Shown: piece by piece, positions 1 through 7,218 of the stretch
Layout: the number at the start of each line of letters is the position of its first letter
Numbering within the stretch: the stretch's first letter is position 1
Assembly: GCA_021845835.1 (NCBI GenBank)
Contig: JAJZVE010000045.1
Span: forward strand, 1-14,233
Direction of reading: 5' to 3'
Length of the DNA: 14,233 nucleotides
Origin: Pseudomonadota bacterium
Lineage (GTDB): Bacteria > Pseudomonadota > Alphaproteobacteria > Acetobacterales > Acetobacteraceae
The notes under the pieces: model-generated
Seen by the model: the letters and a program-made list of their open reading frames with translations, nothing else
The model's database searches: none
What the model was told of the DNA's origin: nothing
Translations under genes and position numbers: made by a program

Positions 1-673
1 TAACTGCATGTCCACCCCGGTGTGCATCGCCAATGCGGTCGCCGACGCGCTCGGTGTCGCCCGGCTCGATCTGCCGCTCACGCCGGCCAGGCTGGCCGCT
101 ATCGCGCTCGGGGAAGAATCGCCGCCGCCGCAAGGGCATGTCGCGCCGGCGCCGCGACGCAAGCGGGACCGCACCCTGCGCGGCAGCGGTGCAGCGCAGA
201 TCGGGGCGGCACCCGAGGCGGTGTGGGCGATGCTGCTCGACCCCGACACGCTCGCCGCCATCATCCCGGGCGCGCACGGGGTACGGAAACTGTCGCCGCT
301 GCACTTCCGCGCCGACGTGACGCTCGGCGTCGGCCCGGTGAAGGGGCGGTACAAGGCGGAGATCCGCCTCTCCGACCTCGACCCGCCGCGCGCCGCGACC
401 CTGAGCGGTTCGCTGGCCGGCGCGCTCGGCACGGGCGGCGGCAGCGGGCGCGTCACCCTCGTCCCCGACGCGGCCGGCGGGACGCGCATCGCCTACGATT
501 ACGAAGCGGCCGTCGGCGGCAAGGTGGCGGCGGTTGGCGGGCGGCTGCTGGACGGGGCGGCGCGCGTCATCATCGGGCAGTTCTTCGCCGCCCTCGCCCG
601 CAAGGCGGGCGGCAGGCCGGTGCGGCGCGGCCTGCTCACCCGTCTGCTGGCGCTGCTGGGATGGCGCCGGTGA
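1..673 (+). CDS. hmfA: 2-furoyl-CoA dehydrogenase molybdopterin-binding large subunit, C-terminal part, fused to a CoxG-like domain (partial)
   Basis: The reading frame is open from the first bases of the window, so only the C-terminal end of the gene is present. The first ~35 residues (NCMSTPVCIANAVADAL and following) match the end of xanthine-dehydrogenase-family molybdopterin subunits; the catalytic glutamate of that family should lie a few residues upstream, outside the window. After a basic, proline-rich linker (about residues 36-55 from MSTP) comes a ~150-residue SRPBCC domain of the CoxG type (AAPEAVWAMLLDP, then IIPGAHGV, ending VGGRLLDGAARVIIGQFFAAL). CoxG proteins are associated with maturation of the CO dehydrogenase Mo/Cu site; here the domain is fused in cis. 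In the family the subunit carries the Mo-cytosine-dinucleotide cofactor and hydroxylates the substrate. The gene order with the four downstream genes matches hmfABCDE of furoate degradation, so I infer 2-furoyl-CoA as substrate. A generic CoxL-like hydroxylase for another CoA thioester is the main alternative. Confidence 0.78.
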   Translation, partial: NCMSTPVCIANAVADALGVARLDLPLTPARLAAIALGEESPPPQGHVAPAPRRKRDRTLRGSGAAQIGAAPEAVWAMLLDPDTLAAIIPGAHGVRKLSPLHFRADVTLGVGPVKGRYKAEIRLSDLDPPRAATLSGSLAGALGTGGGSGRVTLVPDAAGGTRIAYDYEAAVGGKVAAVGGRLLDGAARVIIGQFFAALARKAGGRPVRRGLLTRLLALLGWRR

Positions 674-1497
674 AGCCCGCCCCGTTCGATTACGTCAGGG
701 CCGGGACGGAAGACGAGATCCTGGCTGCCTTGCAGGCGCACGGCGCCGAGGCGCGGATCCTGGCCGGCGGCCAGACGCTCATCCCGATGCTCAGCATGCG
801 CCTTGCGCGCCCGGCGGTCCTGATCGACCTGATGCGGGTCCCCTCGCTGCGCGAGATCGCCGTGGAGCGCGATGCGGTCCGTATTGCTGCCGCGGTTCGT
901 CAGGCTGCCGTCCTGGCACGACCGACGCTTGCCGAGGACGTGCCGCTGCTGGCTGCTGCCTTGCCCTGGGTTGGCCATTTCCAGACCCGCGCGCGCGGCA
1001 CGGTCTGCGGTTCCGCGGCACATGCCGATCCCAGCGCCGAAATCCCCTTGTGCCTGGTCGCCCTCGGCGGCGAGATCCACCTCGCCGGGCCGCGCCGGCG
1101 GCGCCGGGTCGCGGCGGAGGCCTTTTTTGCCGGCATGATGGTGACGGACAAGGCGGACGACGAGTTCATCGCCGCCCTCAGTTTCCCCAGACGCCGCCCG
1201 GGAGTCGGCTACGCCTTCGCGGAGGTCGGGCGCCGCCGTGGCGACTTTGCCCTGGTCGCGTGCGCCGCCGTGGTCGATGCCGCGCGGATGCGCCTTGCCG
1301 TCGCCGGCGTCGCCGACCGTCCGACCGCGCGCGACTTTCCCGTTCTCGACGGCGCCGCGCTGGACGACGCGCTGAACGGCTTCGCCTGGGACCTGGGCGC
1401 CGGCGACGACGTGCATGCCACCGCCCGCTATCGCCGCGATCTCGTGCGAAAGCTCGGCCGGGCGGTTCTGGAGGAGGCCGCCACATGCCGCAGCTGA
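670..1497 (+). CDS. hmfB: 2-furoyl-CoA dehydrogenase FAD-binding subunit
   Basis: This is the medium, FAD-carrying subunit of a xanthine-dehydrogenase-family molybdoenzyme, passing electrons from the [2Fe-2S] clusters to an acceptor. At 275 residues it is about the usual length. The two flavin-binding motifs are visible: LAGGQTLIP (about residues 31-39) and TVCGSAAHADPSAEIP (about 111-126). The later GYAFAEVGRRRGDFAL segment is also typical. It lacks the extra ~40-residue [4Fe-4S] insertion of 4-hydroxybenzoyl-CoA reductase, which argues against that enzyme. I chose the GTG at 670 because it gives the family-typical start MKPAPFDY and a GTGA overlap with the upstream stop; an in-frame ATG at 661 is possible and would add three residues. 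GGGA at 658-661 could serve as ribosome binding site. The furoyl-CoA role rests on operon context. Confidence 0.85.
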   Translation: MKPAPFDYVRAGTEDEILAALQAHGAEARILAGGQTLIPMLSMRLARPAVLIDLMRVPSLREIAVERDAVRIAAAVRQAAVLARPTLAEDVPLLAAALPWVGHFQTRARGTVCGSAAHADPSAEIPLCLVALGGEIHLAGPRRRRRVAAEAFFAGMMVTDKADDEFIAALSFPRRRPGVGYAFAEVGRRRGDFALVACAAVVDAARMRLAVAGVADRPTARDFPVLDGAALDDALNGFAWDLGAGDDVHATARYRRDLVRKLGRAVLEEAATCRS

Positions 1498-1997
1498 CCG
1501 CACAGTCCCGCCACACGGTGCGGTTCAGGCTCAATGGTCAGCCGGCGGTGTTCGAGCAGGTCGAGCCGCGCCTGCTGCTCACCGATGCCCTGCGCCACAG
1601 GCTCGGCGCGACCGGCACGCATGTCGGTTGCGAGCACGGGGTCTGTGGTGCCTGCACGATCGTCATCGACGGAGAGCCGGCCCGCGCCTGCCTCACGCTG
1701 GCGCTGCAGGTGGAGGGCTGCGAGGTCCGCACGGTGGAGGGCCTCGCGCCTGCACCGGCGCGGCTGTCCGCGTTGCAGGCGGCGTTCCGCCGGCATCACG
1801 CGCTGCACTGCGGGTTCTGCACGCCGGGGGTCCTGATGTCGCTGGACGTGTATCTGGCGCACCACCCCGATCCGTCCGCTGACGAATTGCGCGAGGTGCT
1901 GGGCGGGCATCTCTGTCGCTGCACGGGGTATGCGCCGATCATCGCCGCGGCCCTCGAAGCTGCCGCGACGCTGCGTCAGGAGACTGCCCGTGCTTGA
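1485..1997 (+). CDS. hmfC: 2-furoyl-CoA dehydrogenase [2Fe-2S] small subunit
   Basis: A 170-residue iron-sulfur subunit of the molybdenum hydroxylase. The plant-ferredoxin-type cluster uses C49, C54, C57 and C69 (CEHGVCGAC, then C12 residues on). The helical-domain cluster uses C109, C112, C144 and C146 (CGFCTPG and CRC). All eight ligands are intact, and the length is normal for CoxS/HmfC-type subunits. The motifs show the electron-transfer role directly; the furoyl-CoA assignment comes from gene order. The ATG at 1485 lies 13 bases inside hmfB and is preceded by a very strong GGAGGAGG ribosome binding site at 1470-1477, so this start is well supported despite the overlap. In the complex this subunit bridges the molybdenum centre of HmfA and the FAD of HmfB. 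Confidence 0.88.
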   Translation: MPQLTAQSRHTVRFRLNGQPAVFEQVEPRLLLTDALRHRLGATGTHVGCEHGVCGACTIVIDGEPARACLTLALQVEGCEVRTVEGLAPAPARLSALQAAFRRHHALHCGFCTPGVLMSLDVYLAHHPDPSADELREVLGGHLCRCTGYAPIIAAALEAAATLRQETARA

Positions 1998-3552
1998 CCT
2001 TGGCACCGGCTTCGTCGCCAGCGTCGCGCGCGATCCGGACGCGCTCGCGATCGTGGACGGCGACGTGCGGCTCAGCTACGCGGCCTGGTATGCCACGATC
2101 TCCGCCGTCGTTGCCGGACTGGATGCGCTCGGCCTGCGACGCGGCGACCATCTTGTCACGGTGCTGCAGAACCGCTGGGAAGCGGCAACGCTGCACTGGG
2201 CCAGCCAGTTCGCCGGCATCGTCCTGACACCGGTCAACTGGCGCGCCAAGAGCGAGGAGATCGACTTCGCGGTCGAGAATTCCGGCGGCGTCGCAATTGC
2301 CTACGAGGGCGTCAGCGCCGCGGCGGTGGCGGGGAGCGCGGCATGCGGCCGCATCCGTCGCATCGCCATCGGCGTGCCGTCCGGTCGCGACGAGAGCGGG
2401 TTCGCGGCTCTCGCCGGTCACGCCGCGCCGCCGGCCACGCCGCGCGCCGACGCGGAAGACTGGTCGCTGATGCTCTACACCTCCGGGACGACCGGCAGGC
2501 CGAAGGGCGTGCCGCGCCGCCACCGCGCGGAACGCGCCGCTGCCGTTGCCCATGTCGCGCAGAACCTCTATCGGAACGGCGAGCGGACGCTGGGCGTGAT
2601 GCCGCTCTATCACACGATGGGCGTGCGCTCGCTGCTGGCGATGTCGCTGATCGGCGGCGCCTTCGTCTGTCTGCCGCGCTTCGATGCCGCCACCGCCCTG
2701 GCGCTGATCGCTGCCGAGCGCATCAGCAATCTCTATCTCGTGCCGACGCTGTATCACGATCTCGTCCACCATCGGGACTTCGCCGCCACCGACACGTCCT
2801 CGGTCCGCAAGCTGGGCTTCGCGGGTGCGCCGATGACCGATGGTCTGCTCGCGCTGCTCGCCGACGCTTTCAGACCCGAGTTGTTCGTGAACCACTATGG
2901 CTCCTCGGAGATTTACACGTTTACGGTCAACCAGCAGGCGGCGCGCAAGCCCGGGTCGGCGGGACGCGCCGGTATCAACCAGATGATCCGGGTCGTGCGG
3001 CTCGGCGGCGGCGACCCGCACGCCATCGCCGCTCCGCGCGAGGAAGGCGAAGTGATCGCGCTGGCCGCTTCCGACGAGGCGTTCGAAGGCTACTGGAACC
3101 GTCCCGAGGCCGACGCCAGGTCGTTCCACGATGGCTGGTATTTCACCGGCGACACCGGATTCACCGACGCTGACGGCGACCTTCATGTCACCGGGCGCGT
3201 GGACGACATGATCGTCACCGGCGGCGAAAACGTCTCGCCGGTCGAAATCGAGAGCTGCCTGTCCCTGCATCCCGCGGTTTCCGAGGTTGCGGTGGTCGGC
3301 CTGCCCGATGCGCGCTGGGGGCGCATCGTCGCGGCATTCGTCAGGCGCCGCGCTCCGGTCGCCGCGGACGCGCTGGACGCGCATTGCCGCGGCTCGGGCC
3401 TCGCCAACTTCAAACGCCCACGCCGATACGTCTTTGTCGAGGAAATTCCGAAATCGCCGGTCGGCAAGCTGCTTCGCCGCAAGCTTGTCGAGGGCGATTA
3501 CGTCCCCGACCACTCCGACCTCCCTTCCGAAGCGAAAGGCTCGCGGCCATGA
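1990..3552 (+). CDS. hmfD: 2-furoate-CoA ligase (ANL-superfamily acyl-CoA synthetase)
   Basis: A 520-residue adenylate-forming acyl-CoA synthetase. Visible motifs are the P-loop YTSGTTGRPKG (about residues 163-173), the YGSSE motif (about 303-307), YFTGDTGF (about 383-390), the hinge stretch GRVDDMIVTGGENVSP (about 402-417) and the C-terminal catalytic lysine in SPVGKLLRR (about 493). These are all the elements needed to form an acyl-AMP and then a CoA thioester. The start is the GTG at 1990, which gives MLDLGTGFVASVARDP, a family-typical N-terminus. It overlaps the hmfC stop by 8 bases and has AGGAG at 1978-1982, seven bases upstream. In the hmf pathway this enzyme activates 2-furoic acid with ATP and CoA, supplying the substrate for HmfABC. 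The fold is certain; the furoate specificity is inferred from synteny and could instead be for another aromatic or heterocyclic acid. Confidence 0.82.
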   Translation: MLDLGTGFVASVARDPDALAIVDGDVRLSYAAWYATISAVVAGLDALGLRRGDHLVTVLQNRWEAATLHWASQFAGIVLTPVNWRAKSEEIDFAVENSGGVAIAYEGVSAAAVAGSAACGRIRRIAIGVPSGRDESGFAALAGHAAPPATPRADAEDWSLMLYTSGTTGRPKGVPRRHRAERAAAVAHVAQNLYRNGERTLGVMPLYHTMGVRSLLAMSLIGGAFVCLPRFDAATALALIAAERISNLYLVPTLYHDLVHHRDFAATDTSSVRKLGFAGAPMTDGLLALLADAFRPELFVNHYGSSEIYTFTVNQQAARKPGSAGRAGINQMIRVVRLGGGDPHAIAAPREEGEVIALAASDEAFEGYWNRPEADARSFHDGWYFTGDTGFTDADGDLHVTGRVDDMIVTGGENVSPVEIESCLSLHPAVSEVAVVGLPDARWGRIVAAFVRRRAPVAADALDAHCRGSGLANFKRPRRYVFVEEIPKSPVGKLLRRKLVEGDYVPDHSDLPSEAKGSRP

Positions 3553-4355
3553 CAGCACATCCGGATACGGTCGATCACAGGCTGCGCGACCTCGACGGGT
3601 TCCACGTCGTCGTCGATGCGGTGCATGAGCGCGCCGACATCGTCCTGGCGCGCCCGCCGATGAACACGATCTCGATGCCGCAGCGCGACCAGTTGCGCCG
3701 CGCATTCGAGGCGCTCGACGAAGATCCGCGCGTCCGCGTCATCGTGCTGCGGGCGGAAGGGGAGCACTTCTCGTCGGGAGGCTTCATCCGCGGCTTCCTT
3801 GAGGCATCCCCGGAGCATGTCTCGCAACTGGCCTGGAACATCGCGGCCCCCGCCCGCTGCGCGAAGCCGGTCATCGCCGCGAACCGTGGCTACTGCTTCG
3901 GCGTCGGCTTCGAGATTTCGCTGGCGTGCGACTTTCGCATCGTCTCGGAAACCTGCCGCTACGCGCTTCCCGAGCAGAAGCTGGGCCAGATCCCCGGCTC
4001 GGGCGGCTCTGCCAGGCTCCAGAAGATCGTCGGCATCACGCGCACGAAGGACATCGTCATGCGCTGCCGCCGCATTTCCGGCCGCCAGGCGCTCGAATGG
4101 GGCATTGCCACGGAGTGCGTCGCCGATGATGCGCTGGAGGACACGGTGGCCGCGCTGGTGGACGAACTGCGCGCCTTTTCGCCACTGGCGCAGCGCACGG
4201 CGAAGAAGCTGCTCAACGACACCGACGACGCTTCGCTCTCCGTCGCGATCGAGCTGGAGGGCCATTGCTACAGCCGTCTCCGCCAGTCCGACGACTTCCG
4301 CGAGGGCGTGGAGGCGTTCCATGCCAAGCGCGAACCGAGATTCCAGGGCAGTTGA
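3549..4355 (+). CDS. hmfE: crotonase-fold 2-oxoglutaroyl-CoA hydrolase / enoyl-CoA hydratase family protein
   Basis: A 268-residue crotonase-superfamily protein starting at an ATG that overlaps the hmfD stop as ATGA. The oxyanion-hole regions are FSSGGFIRGF (about residues 74-83) and GYCFGVGFE (114-122). Both acidic positions used by enoyl-CoA hydratases are present: E122 in GVGFE and E142 in LPEQKLG, followed by IPGSGGSARL. The remainder (RISGRQALEWGIATECV and a basic C-terminus) is also typical. In furoate catabolism HmfE is reported to release CoA from 2-oxoglutaroyl-CoA, feeding the TCA cycle; which of hydration and thioester hydrolysis it performs cannot be read from the motifs. F79 replaces the aspartate often found in the crotonase GAD-I pattern. 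It is the last gene of the operon, with gltX converging from the other side. Confidence 0.8.
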   Translation: MTAHPDTVDHRLRDLDGFHVVVDAVHERADIVLARPPMNTISMPQRDQLRRAFEALDEDPRVRVIVLRAEGEHFSSGGFIRGFLEASPEHVSQLAWNIAAPARCAKPVIAANRGYCFGVGFEISLACDFRIVSETCRYALPEQKLGQIPGSGGSARLQKIVGITRTKDIVMRCRRISGRQALEWGIATECVADDALEDTVAALVDELRAFSPLAQRTAKKLLNDTDDASLSVAIELEGHCYSRLRQSDDFREGVEAFHAKREPRFQGS

Positions 4356-4363
4356 CCGATATC

Positions 4364-4383
4364 GGCCCTGCCGACCGCAGGCC
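4364..4383 (+). terminator. possible hairpin after hmfE
   Basis: Eight bases after the hmfE stop codon the sequence GGCC(C)TGC-CGACC-GCAGGCC can form a 7-bp GC stem with one bulged C and a 5-base loop. There is no clear T-run after it, only GTTCC, so it is at best a weak intrinsic terminator or an RNA-stabilising 3' hairpin. A short perfect palindrome, CCGATATCGG, sits directly before it at 4356-4365. The remaining gap up to the gltX stop at 4496 (about 110 bases) shows no gene, RNA or clear second hairpin. Confidence 0.3.
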
Positions 4384-4495
4384 GTTCCGCCGGACCAACC
4401 TGATTCCTGTCGCGGCGTGCGCGCTCATCGCCACGTCACGGACGCCGGCGACGCGTGAAAACCCGCCCGACTTACGCAGAGACCATTGCCCTCAC

Positions 4496-5893
4496 TCACC
4501 CTGCCGCCGCCGCGATCCGCTGCAGCACTTCTTCCCGCCCCAATGCCGCCGCCGTCGCGTCGATCGGCGGGCTGGTCGTGCTGCCGGTGAGCGCCGCGCG
4601 CAACGGCTGCGCCACCTGGCCGAGCTTCTTGCCGTGCGCCTCGGCAAACGCGCGCAACGCCGCATCCAGTGCCGGCACGGCGAAATCCGTCGCGGCCAGC
4701 GCGGTTGCCAGTTCGCGCAGCAACAGCTTCGCCTCCGGCGTCAGCAGCGCCGCCGCCTTCGGCTCCATCGTCAGAGGCAGCGGATGCGCCAGGAATGCGG
4801 CGGAATCCGCGAGTTCCGCCAGCGTCTTCGCCCGTTCCTTCAGCGCCGGCATCAGCGTGCGGATGCGGTGCATCGCCGTGGTGCCGAGCGCCAGCGCCGT
4901 CCGGTGCGCCAGACGATGCAGCACGTCCTCGGTCAGGCGCTGGTCATCCGCCGCGCGCAGCCACACGCCGTTGATGTGCGTGAGTTTCGCGTAGTCCATG
5001 CGCGCTGCCGCGCGCCCCACGCCGTCCAGATCGAACAGGCGGATCGCGTCAGCACGCGAGATGATCTCGGTATCGCCATGCGCCCAGCCGAGGCGCAGCA
5101 GATAGTTGCAGATTGCCTCGGGCAGGAATCCCTGCTCGCGGAATTCCAGCACGCTGACGGCGCCGTGGCGCTTGGACAGCTTCGCGCCGTCGGCGCCGTG
5201 GATCAGCGGGATATGCGCGAACTGCGGCGGCTGCCACCCCATCGCGTGATAGACCTGCAACTGTCGGAACGTGTTGGTCAGATGGTCGTCGCCGCGGATC
5301 ACGTGCGTGATCGCCATGTCATGGTCATCGACGACGACCGCGTGCAGATAGGTCGGCGTGCCGTCGCTGCGCAGGATGATCATGTCGTCGAGTTCGCTGT
5401 TGGCGACGCGAACCTCGCCCTGCACCAGATCATGCACCACGGTTTCGCCGTTGCGCGGGGCGCGCAGGCGGATGGCAGGGGCGACGCCCGGCGGCGCCTC
5501 GGCCGGGTTGCGGTCGCGCCAGCGCCCATCGTAGCGCGGCGGCCGACCCTCGGCCATCGCACGCTCGCGCATTTCGCGCAGTTCCTCCGGCGAGCACCAG
5601 CAGCGATAGGCCTGCCCGGCGGCGAGCATCTGCTGCGCCACCTCGGCATGGCGCGCCTGCCGCGTCGATTGGAACAGCGGCGGCTGGTCGGGGCGCAGGC
5701 CGAGCCAGTCCAGCCCGTCCAGGATCACCTGCGTCGCCGCCTCGGTGCTGCGTTCGCGGTCGGTGTCCTCGATGCGCAGCAGAAATTCGCCGCCGTGGTG
5801 GCGGGCGAACAGTTCGTTGAACAGGGCGGTGCGGGCGCCGCCGATATGCAGCATACCGGTGGGGCTGGGGGCGAAGCGGGTGCGGACGGTCAT
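4496..5893 (-). CDS. gltX: glutamyl-tRNA synthetase
   Basis: A 465-residue class I aminoacyl-tRNA synthetase that charges tRNA with glutamate in the cytoplasm. The N-terminus [19 protein letters not shown] holds the class I HIGH-type motif as HIGG (residues 16-19), and the KMSKS equivalent is KLSKR at about residue 240 ([12 protein letters not shown]). The stretch [10 protein letters not shown] and the catalytic-domain [15 protein letters not shown] are typical of GluRS, as is the helical anticodon-binding C-terminal region. The ATG at 5893 was chosen over an in-frame GTG three codons upstream because the conserved protein begins there. Many alphaproteobacteria carry two gltX copies, one of which may misacylate tRNA-Gln for the GatCAB route; which type this is cannot be decided here. 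The gene lies 51 bases behind cydX on the same strand and converges on hmfE. Confidence 0.95.
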   Translation of the reverse strand: MTVRTRFAPSPTGMLHIGGARTALFNELFARHHGGEFLLRIEDTDRERSTEAATQVILDGLDWLGLRPDQPPLFQSTRQARHAEVAQQMLAAGQAYRCWCSPEELREMRERAMAEGRPPRYDGRWRDRNPAEAPPGVAPAIRLRAPRNGETVVHDLVQGEVRVANSELDDMIILRSDGTPTYLHAVVVDDHDMAITHVIRGDDHLTNTFRQLQVYHAMGWQPPQFAHIPLIHGADGAKLSKRHGAVSVLEFREQGFLPEAICNYLLRLGWAHGDTEIISRADAIRLFDLDGVGRAAARMDYAKLTHINGVWLRAADDQRLTEDVLHRLAHRTALALGTTAMHRIRTLMPALKERAKTLAELADSAAFLAHPLPLTMEPKAAALLTPEAKLLLRELATALAATDFAVPALDAALRAFAEAHGKKLGQVAQPLRAALTGSTTSPPIDATAAALGREEVLQRIAAAAG

Positions 5894-5900
5894 GCGCCGC

Positions 5901-5928
5901 ACTCTATCCGCCCGCCCGCCGCAATCAA
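5901..5928 (-). promoter_or_regulatory. possible sigma-70 promoter of gltX
   Basis: In the 51-base gap between cydX and gltX the minus strand reads TTGATT, 16 bases, TAGAGT. Each hexamer matches four of six consensus positions. Transcription would start almost at the gltX ATG, giving a near-leaderless message; no strong ribosome binding site is seen in front of the ATG. The match is weak and could be chance, but it would allow gltX to be expressed independently of the cyd operon ahead of it. Confidence 0.25.
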
Positions 5929-5944
5929 CTCGCGCCGCCGGGCG

Positions 5945-6049
5945 TCAGTCGGGCAGGCCCTGGCCTGGCGCCAGCTCCAGCCAAAGCGCGTTGACCGCGG
6001 CGAAGGCGCAGGCGAGGCCGAGACCGAGAATCCAACTGAAGTACCACAT
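5945..6049 (-). CDS. cydX: cytochrome bd oxidase small subunit CydX
   Basis: A 34-residue single-span membrane protein, short enough to be missed by many gene callers. It begins MWYFSWILGLGLACAFAAV, closely resembling the start of E. coli CydX (MWYFAWILG). A hydrophobic segment spans about residues 4-22, and the tail contains LWLEL and ends in GLPD. It starts 16 bases after the cydB stop, with GGAG nine bases before the ATG. CydX binds the CydAB core in the inner membrane and is needed for stable, active bd oxidase in enterobacteria. Its position directly behind cydB and its sequence make the assignment firm. Confidence 0.93.
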   Translation of the reverse strand: MWYFSWILGLGLACAFAAVNALWLELAPGQGLPD

Positions 6050-6065
6050 CGTCGCGTGCTCCGGT

Positions 6066-7205
6066 TCAGTAGGCGGCATGCGGGTCGCGGGTGACGCTGT
6101 CGGCGGTGACGGGGCCGCGCAGCACGCGATACACCCAGGCGGTGTAGGCGATCACCACCGGCAGCAGCACGCCGGTGGCGATGGTCATGAAGATCAGCGT
6201 CGCCAGACTCGAGGATGCGTCCCACAGCGTCAGGCTGGAGCGGGGGTCGAGCGAGGAGGGCAGCAGGAAGGGGAACAGGCTGAGGCCGGCGGTCGCGATC
6301 ACCCCCGCCACGGCGACGCCACTGGCGACGAAGGCGAGCACCGGGCGGCGGCCGTTGCGCAACAGCGCCAGCGCCGCCGCCGCCGCCGCAACGGTGAGCA
6401 CGGGCGCCGCGGCGATCCAGGGTTGCAGCGCATAGTTGCGCAGCAGCGCGCCGGCTTCGCGCGCGACCTGCTTGGCCAGCGGATCGGACGGCCCCGCGAC
6501 CGCAGCCGCCCCCTGCAGCACGTAGCCGTCGAGCTGCGTCACCCAGATGCCGCCGACGAGAAACGCGACGATCAGGACGATGCCCGCGATCATGCCGGCG
6601 GTACGCGCCCGCGCGCGCAACGCACCTTCCGTCTTGCAACCAAGCCAGGTCGCGCCGTGCAGCACGATCATCGCCACGCTGACCACGCCGCACAGCAGCG
6701 CGAACGGGTTGAACATCTGCCACAGCGTGCCGGCGTAGCTCATGCGCAGCATCTCGTCGAAGCGGAACGGCACGCCCTGCAGCACGTTGCCGAAGGCGAC
6801 GCCGTACACCAGCGCCGGCACCAGCCCGCCGACGAACAGCGCGCCGTCCCACACGCCGCGCCAGGTCGGGCTCTCCAGCTTGCCGCGGAACTTGAAGCCC
6901 ACCGGCCGCAGGATCAGCGCGCACAGCAGCAGCAGCATGGCCAGATAGAAGCCCGAGAAAGCGACGGCATAAAGCGGCGGGAAGGCGGCGAAGATGGCGC
7001 CGCCGCCGAGGATCAGCCACACCTGGTTGCCTTCCCACACCGGTCCGACCGTGTTGATCAGGATGCGCCGCTCCAGGTCGCTGCGGCCGGCCAGCGGCAG
7101 CAGGATGGCGGTGCCGAGATCGAACCCGTCCATTACCGCGATGCCGATCAGCAAAACGCCAAGCAGCGCCCACCACAGCAGCCGGAACGCCTCGTATGCG
7201 ACCAT
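6066..7205 (-). CDS. cydB: cytochrome d ubiquinol oxidase subunit II
   Basis: A 379-residue multi-spanning inner-membrane protein, the same length as E. coli CydB. The N-terminus shows the family pattern [21 protein letters not shown] (shown here in two parts: [12 protein letters not shown] and AVMDGFDLG), followed by [12 protein letters not shown] at about residues 54-65 and AFSGFYLAM with [14 protein letters not shown]58 takes the place of D58 of E. coli, a conservative change. CydB pairs with CydA to form the quinol:O2 oxidoreductase that reduces oxygen to water and builds proton motive force without pumping. It starts 13 bases after the cydA stop, with GGGAG as ribosome binding site, and cydX follows 16 bases downstream. 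Confidence 0.96.
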   Translation of the reverse strand: MVAYEAFRLLWWALLGVLLIGIAVMDGFDLGTAILLPLAGRSDLERRILINTVGPVWEGNQVWLILGGGAIFAAFPPLYAVAFSGFYLAMLLLLCALILRPVGFKFRGKLESPTWRGVWDGALFVGGLVPALVYGVAFGNVLQGVPFRFDEMLRMSYAGTLWQMFNPFALLCGVVSVAMIVLHGATWLGCKTEGALRARARTAGMIAGIVLIVAFLVGGIWVTQLDGYVLQGAAAVAGPSDPLAKQVAREAGALLRNYALQPWIAAAPVLTVAAAAAALALLRNGRRPVLAFVASGVAVAGVIATAGLSLFPFLLPSSLDPRSSLTLWDASSSLATLIFMTIATGVLLPVVIAYTAWVYRVLRGPVTADSVTRDPHAAY

Positions 7206-7218
7206 GATCCGGTCTCCC

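Noticed and set aside
1..1997. 4-hydroxybenzoyl-CoA reductase (HcrABC) as identity of the molybdoenzyme
   Set aside because: The FAD subunit lacks the [4Fe-4S] insertion characteristic of HcrB, and the gene order with ligase and crotonase fits hmf better.
1939..3705. A 588-codon open frame on the minus strand opposite the ligase and crotonase genes
   Set aside because: It is antisense to two genes with full family motifs, is rich in R, A, G and D, shows no recognisable domain, and is the kind of open frame expected in very GC-rich DNA.
4356..4495. A small gene, tRNA or second terminator between hmfE and gltX
   Set aside because: Apart from the weak hairpin at 4364-4383, I found no cloverleaf, start codon with ribosome binding site, or T-run-backed stem in these 140 bases.
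4265..6094. Long plus-strand open frame opposite gltX
   Set aside because: gltX on the minus strand has all GluRS motifs; the plus-strand product has no domain-like sequence.
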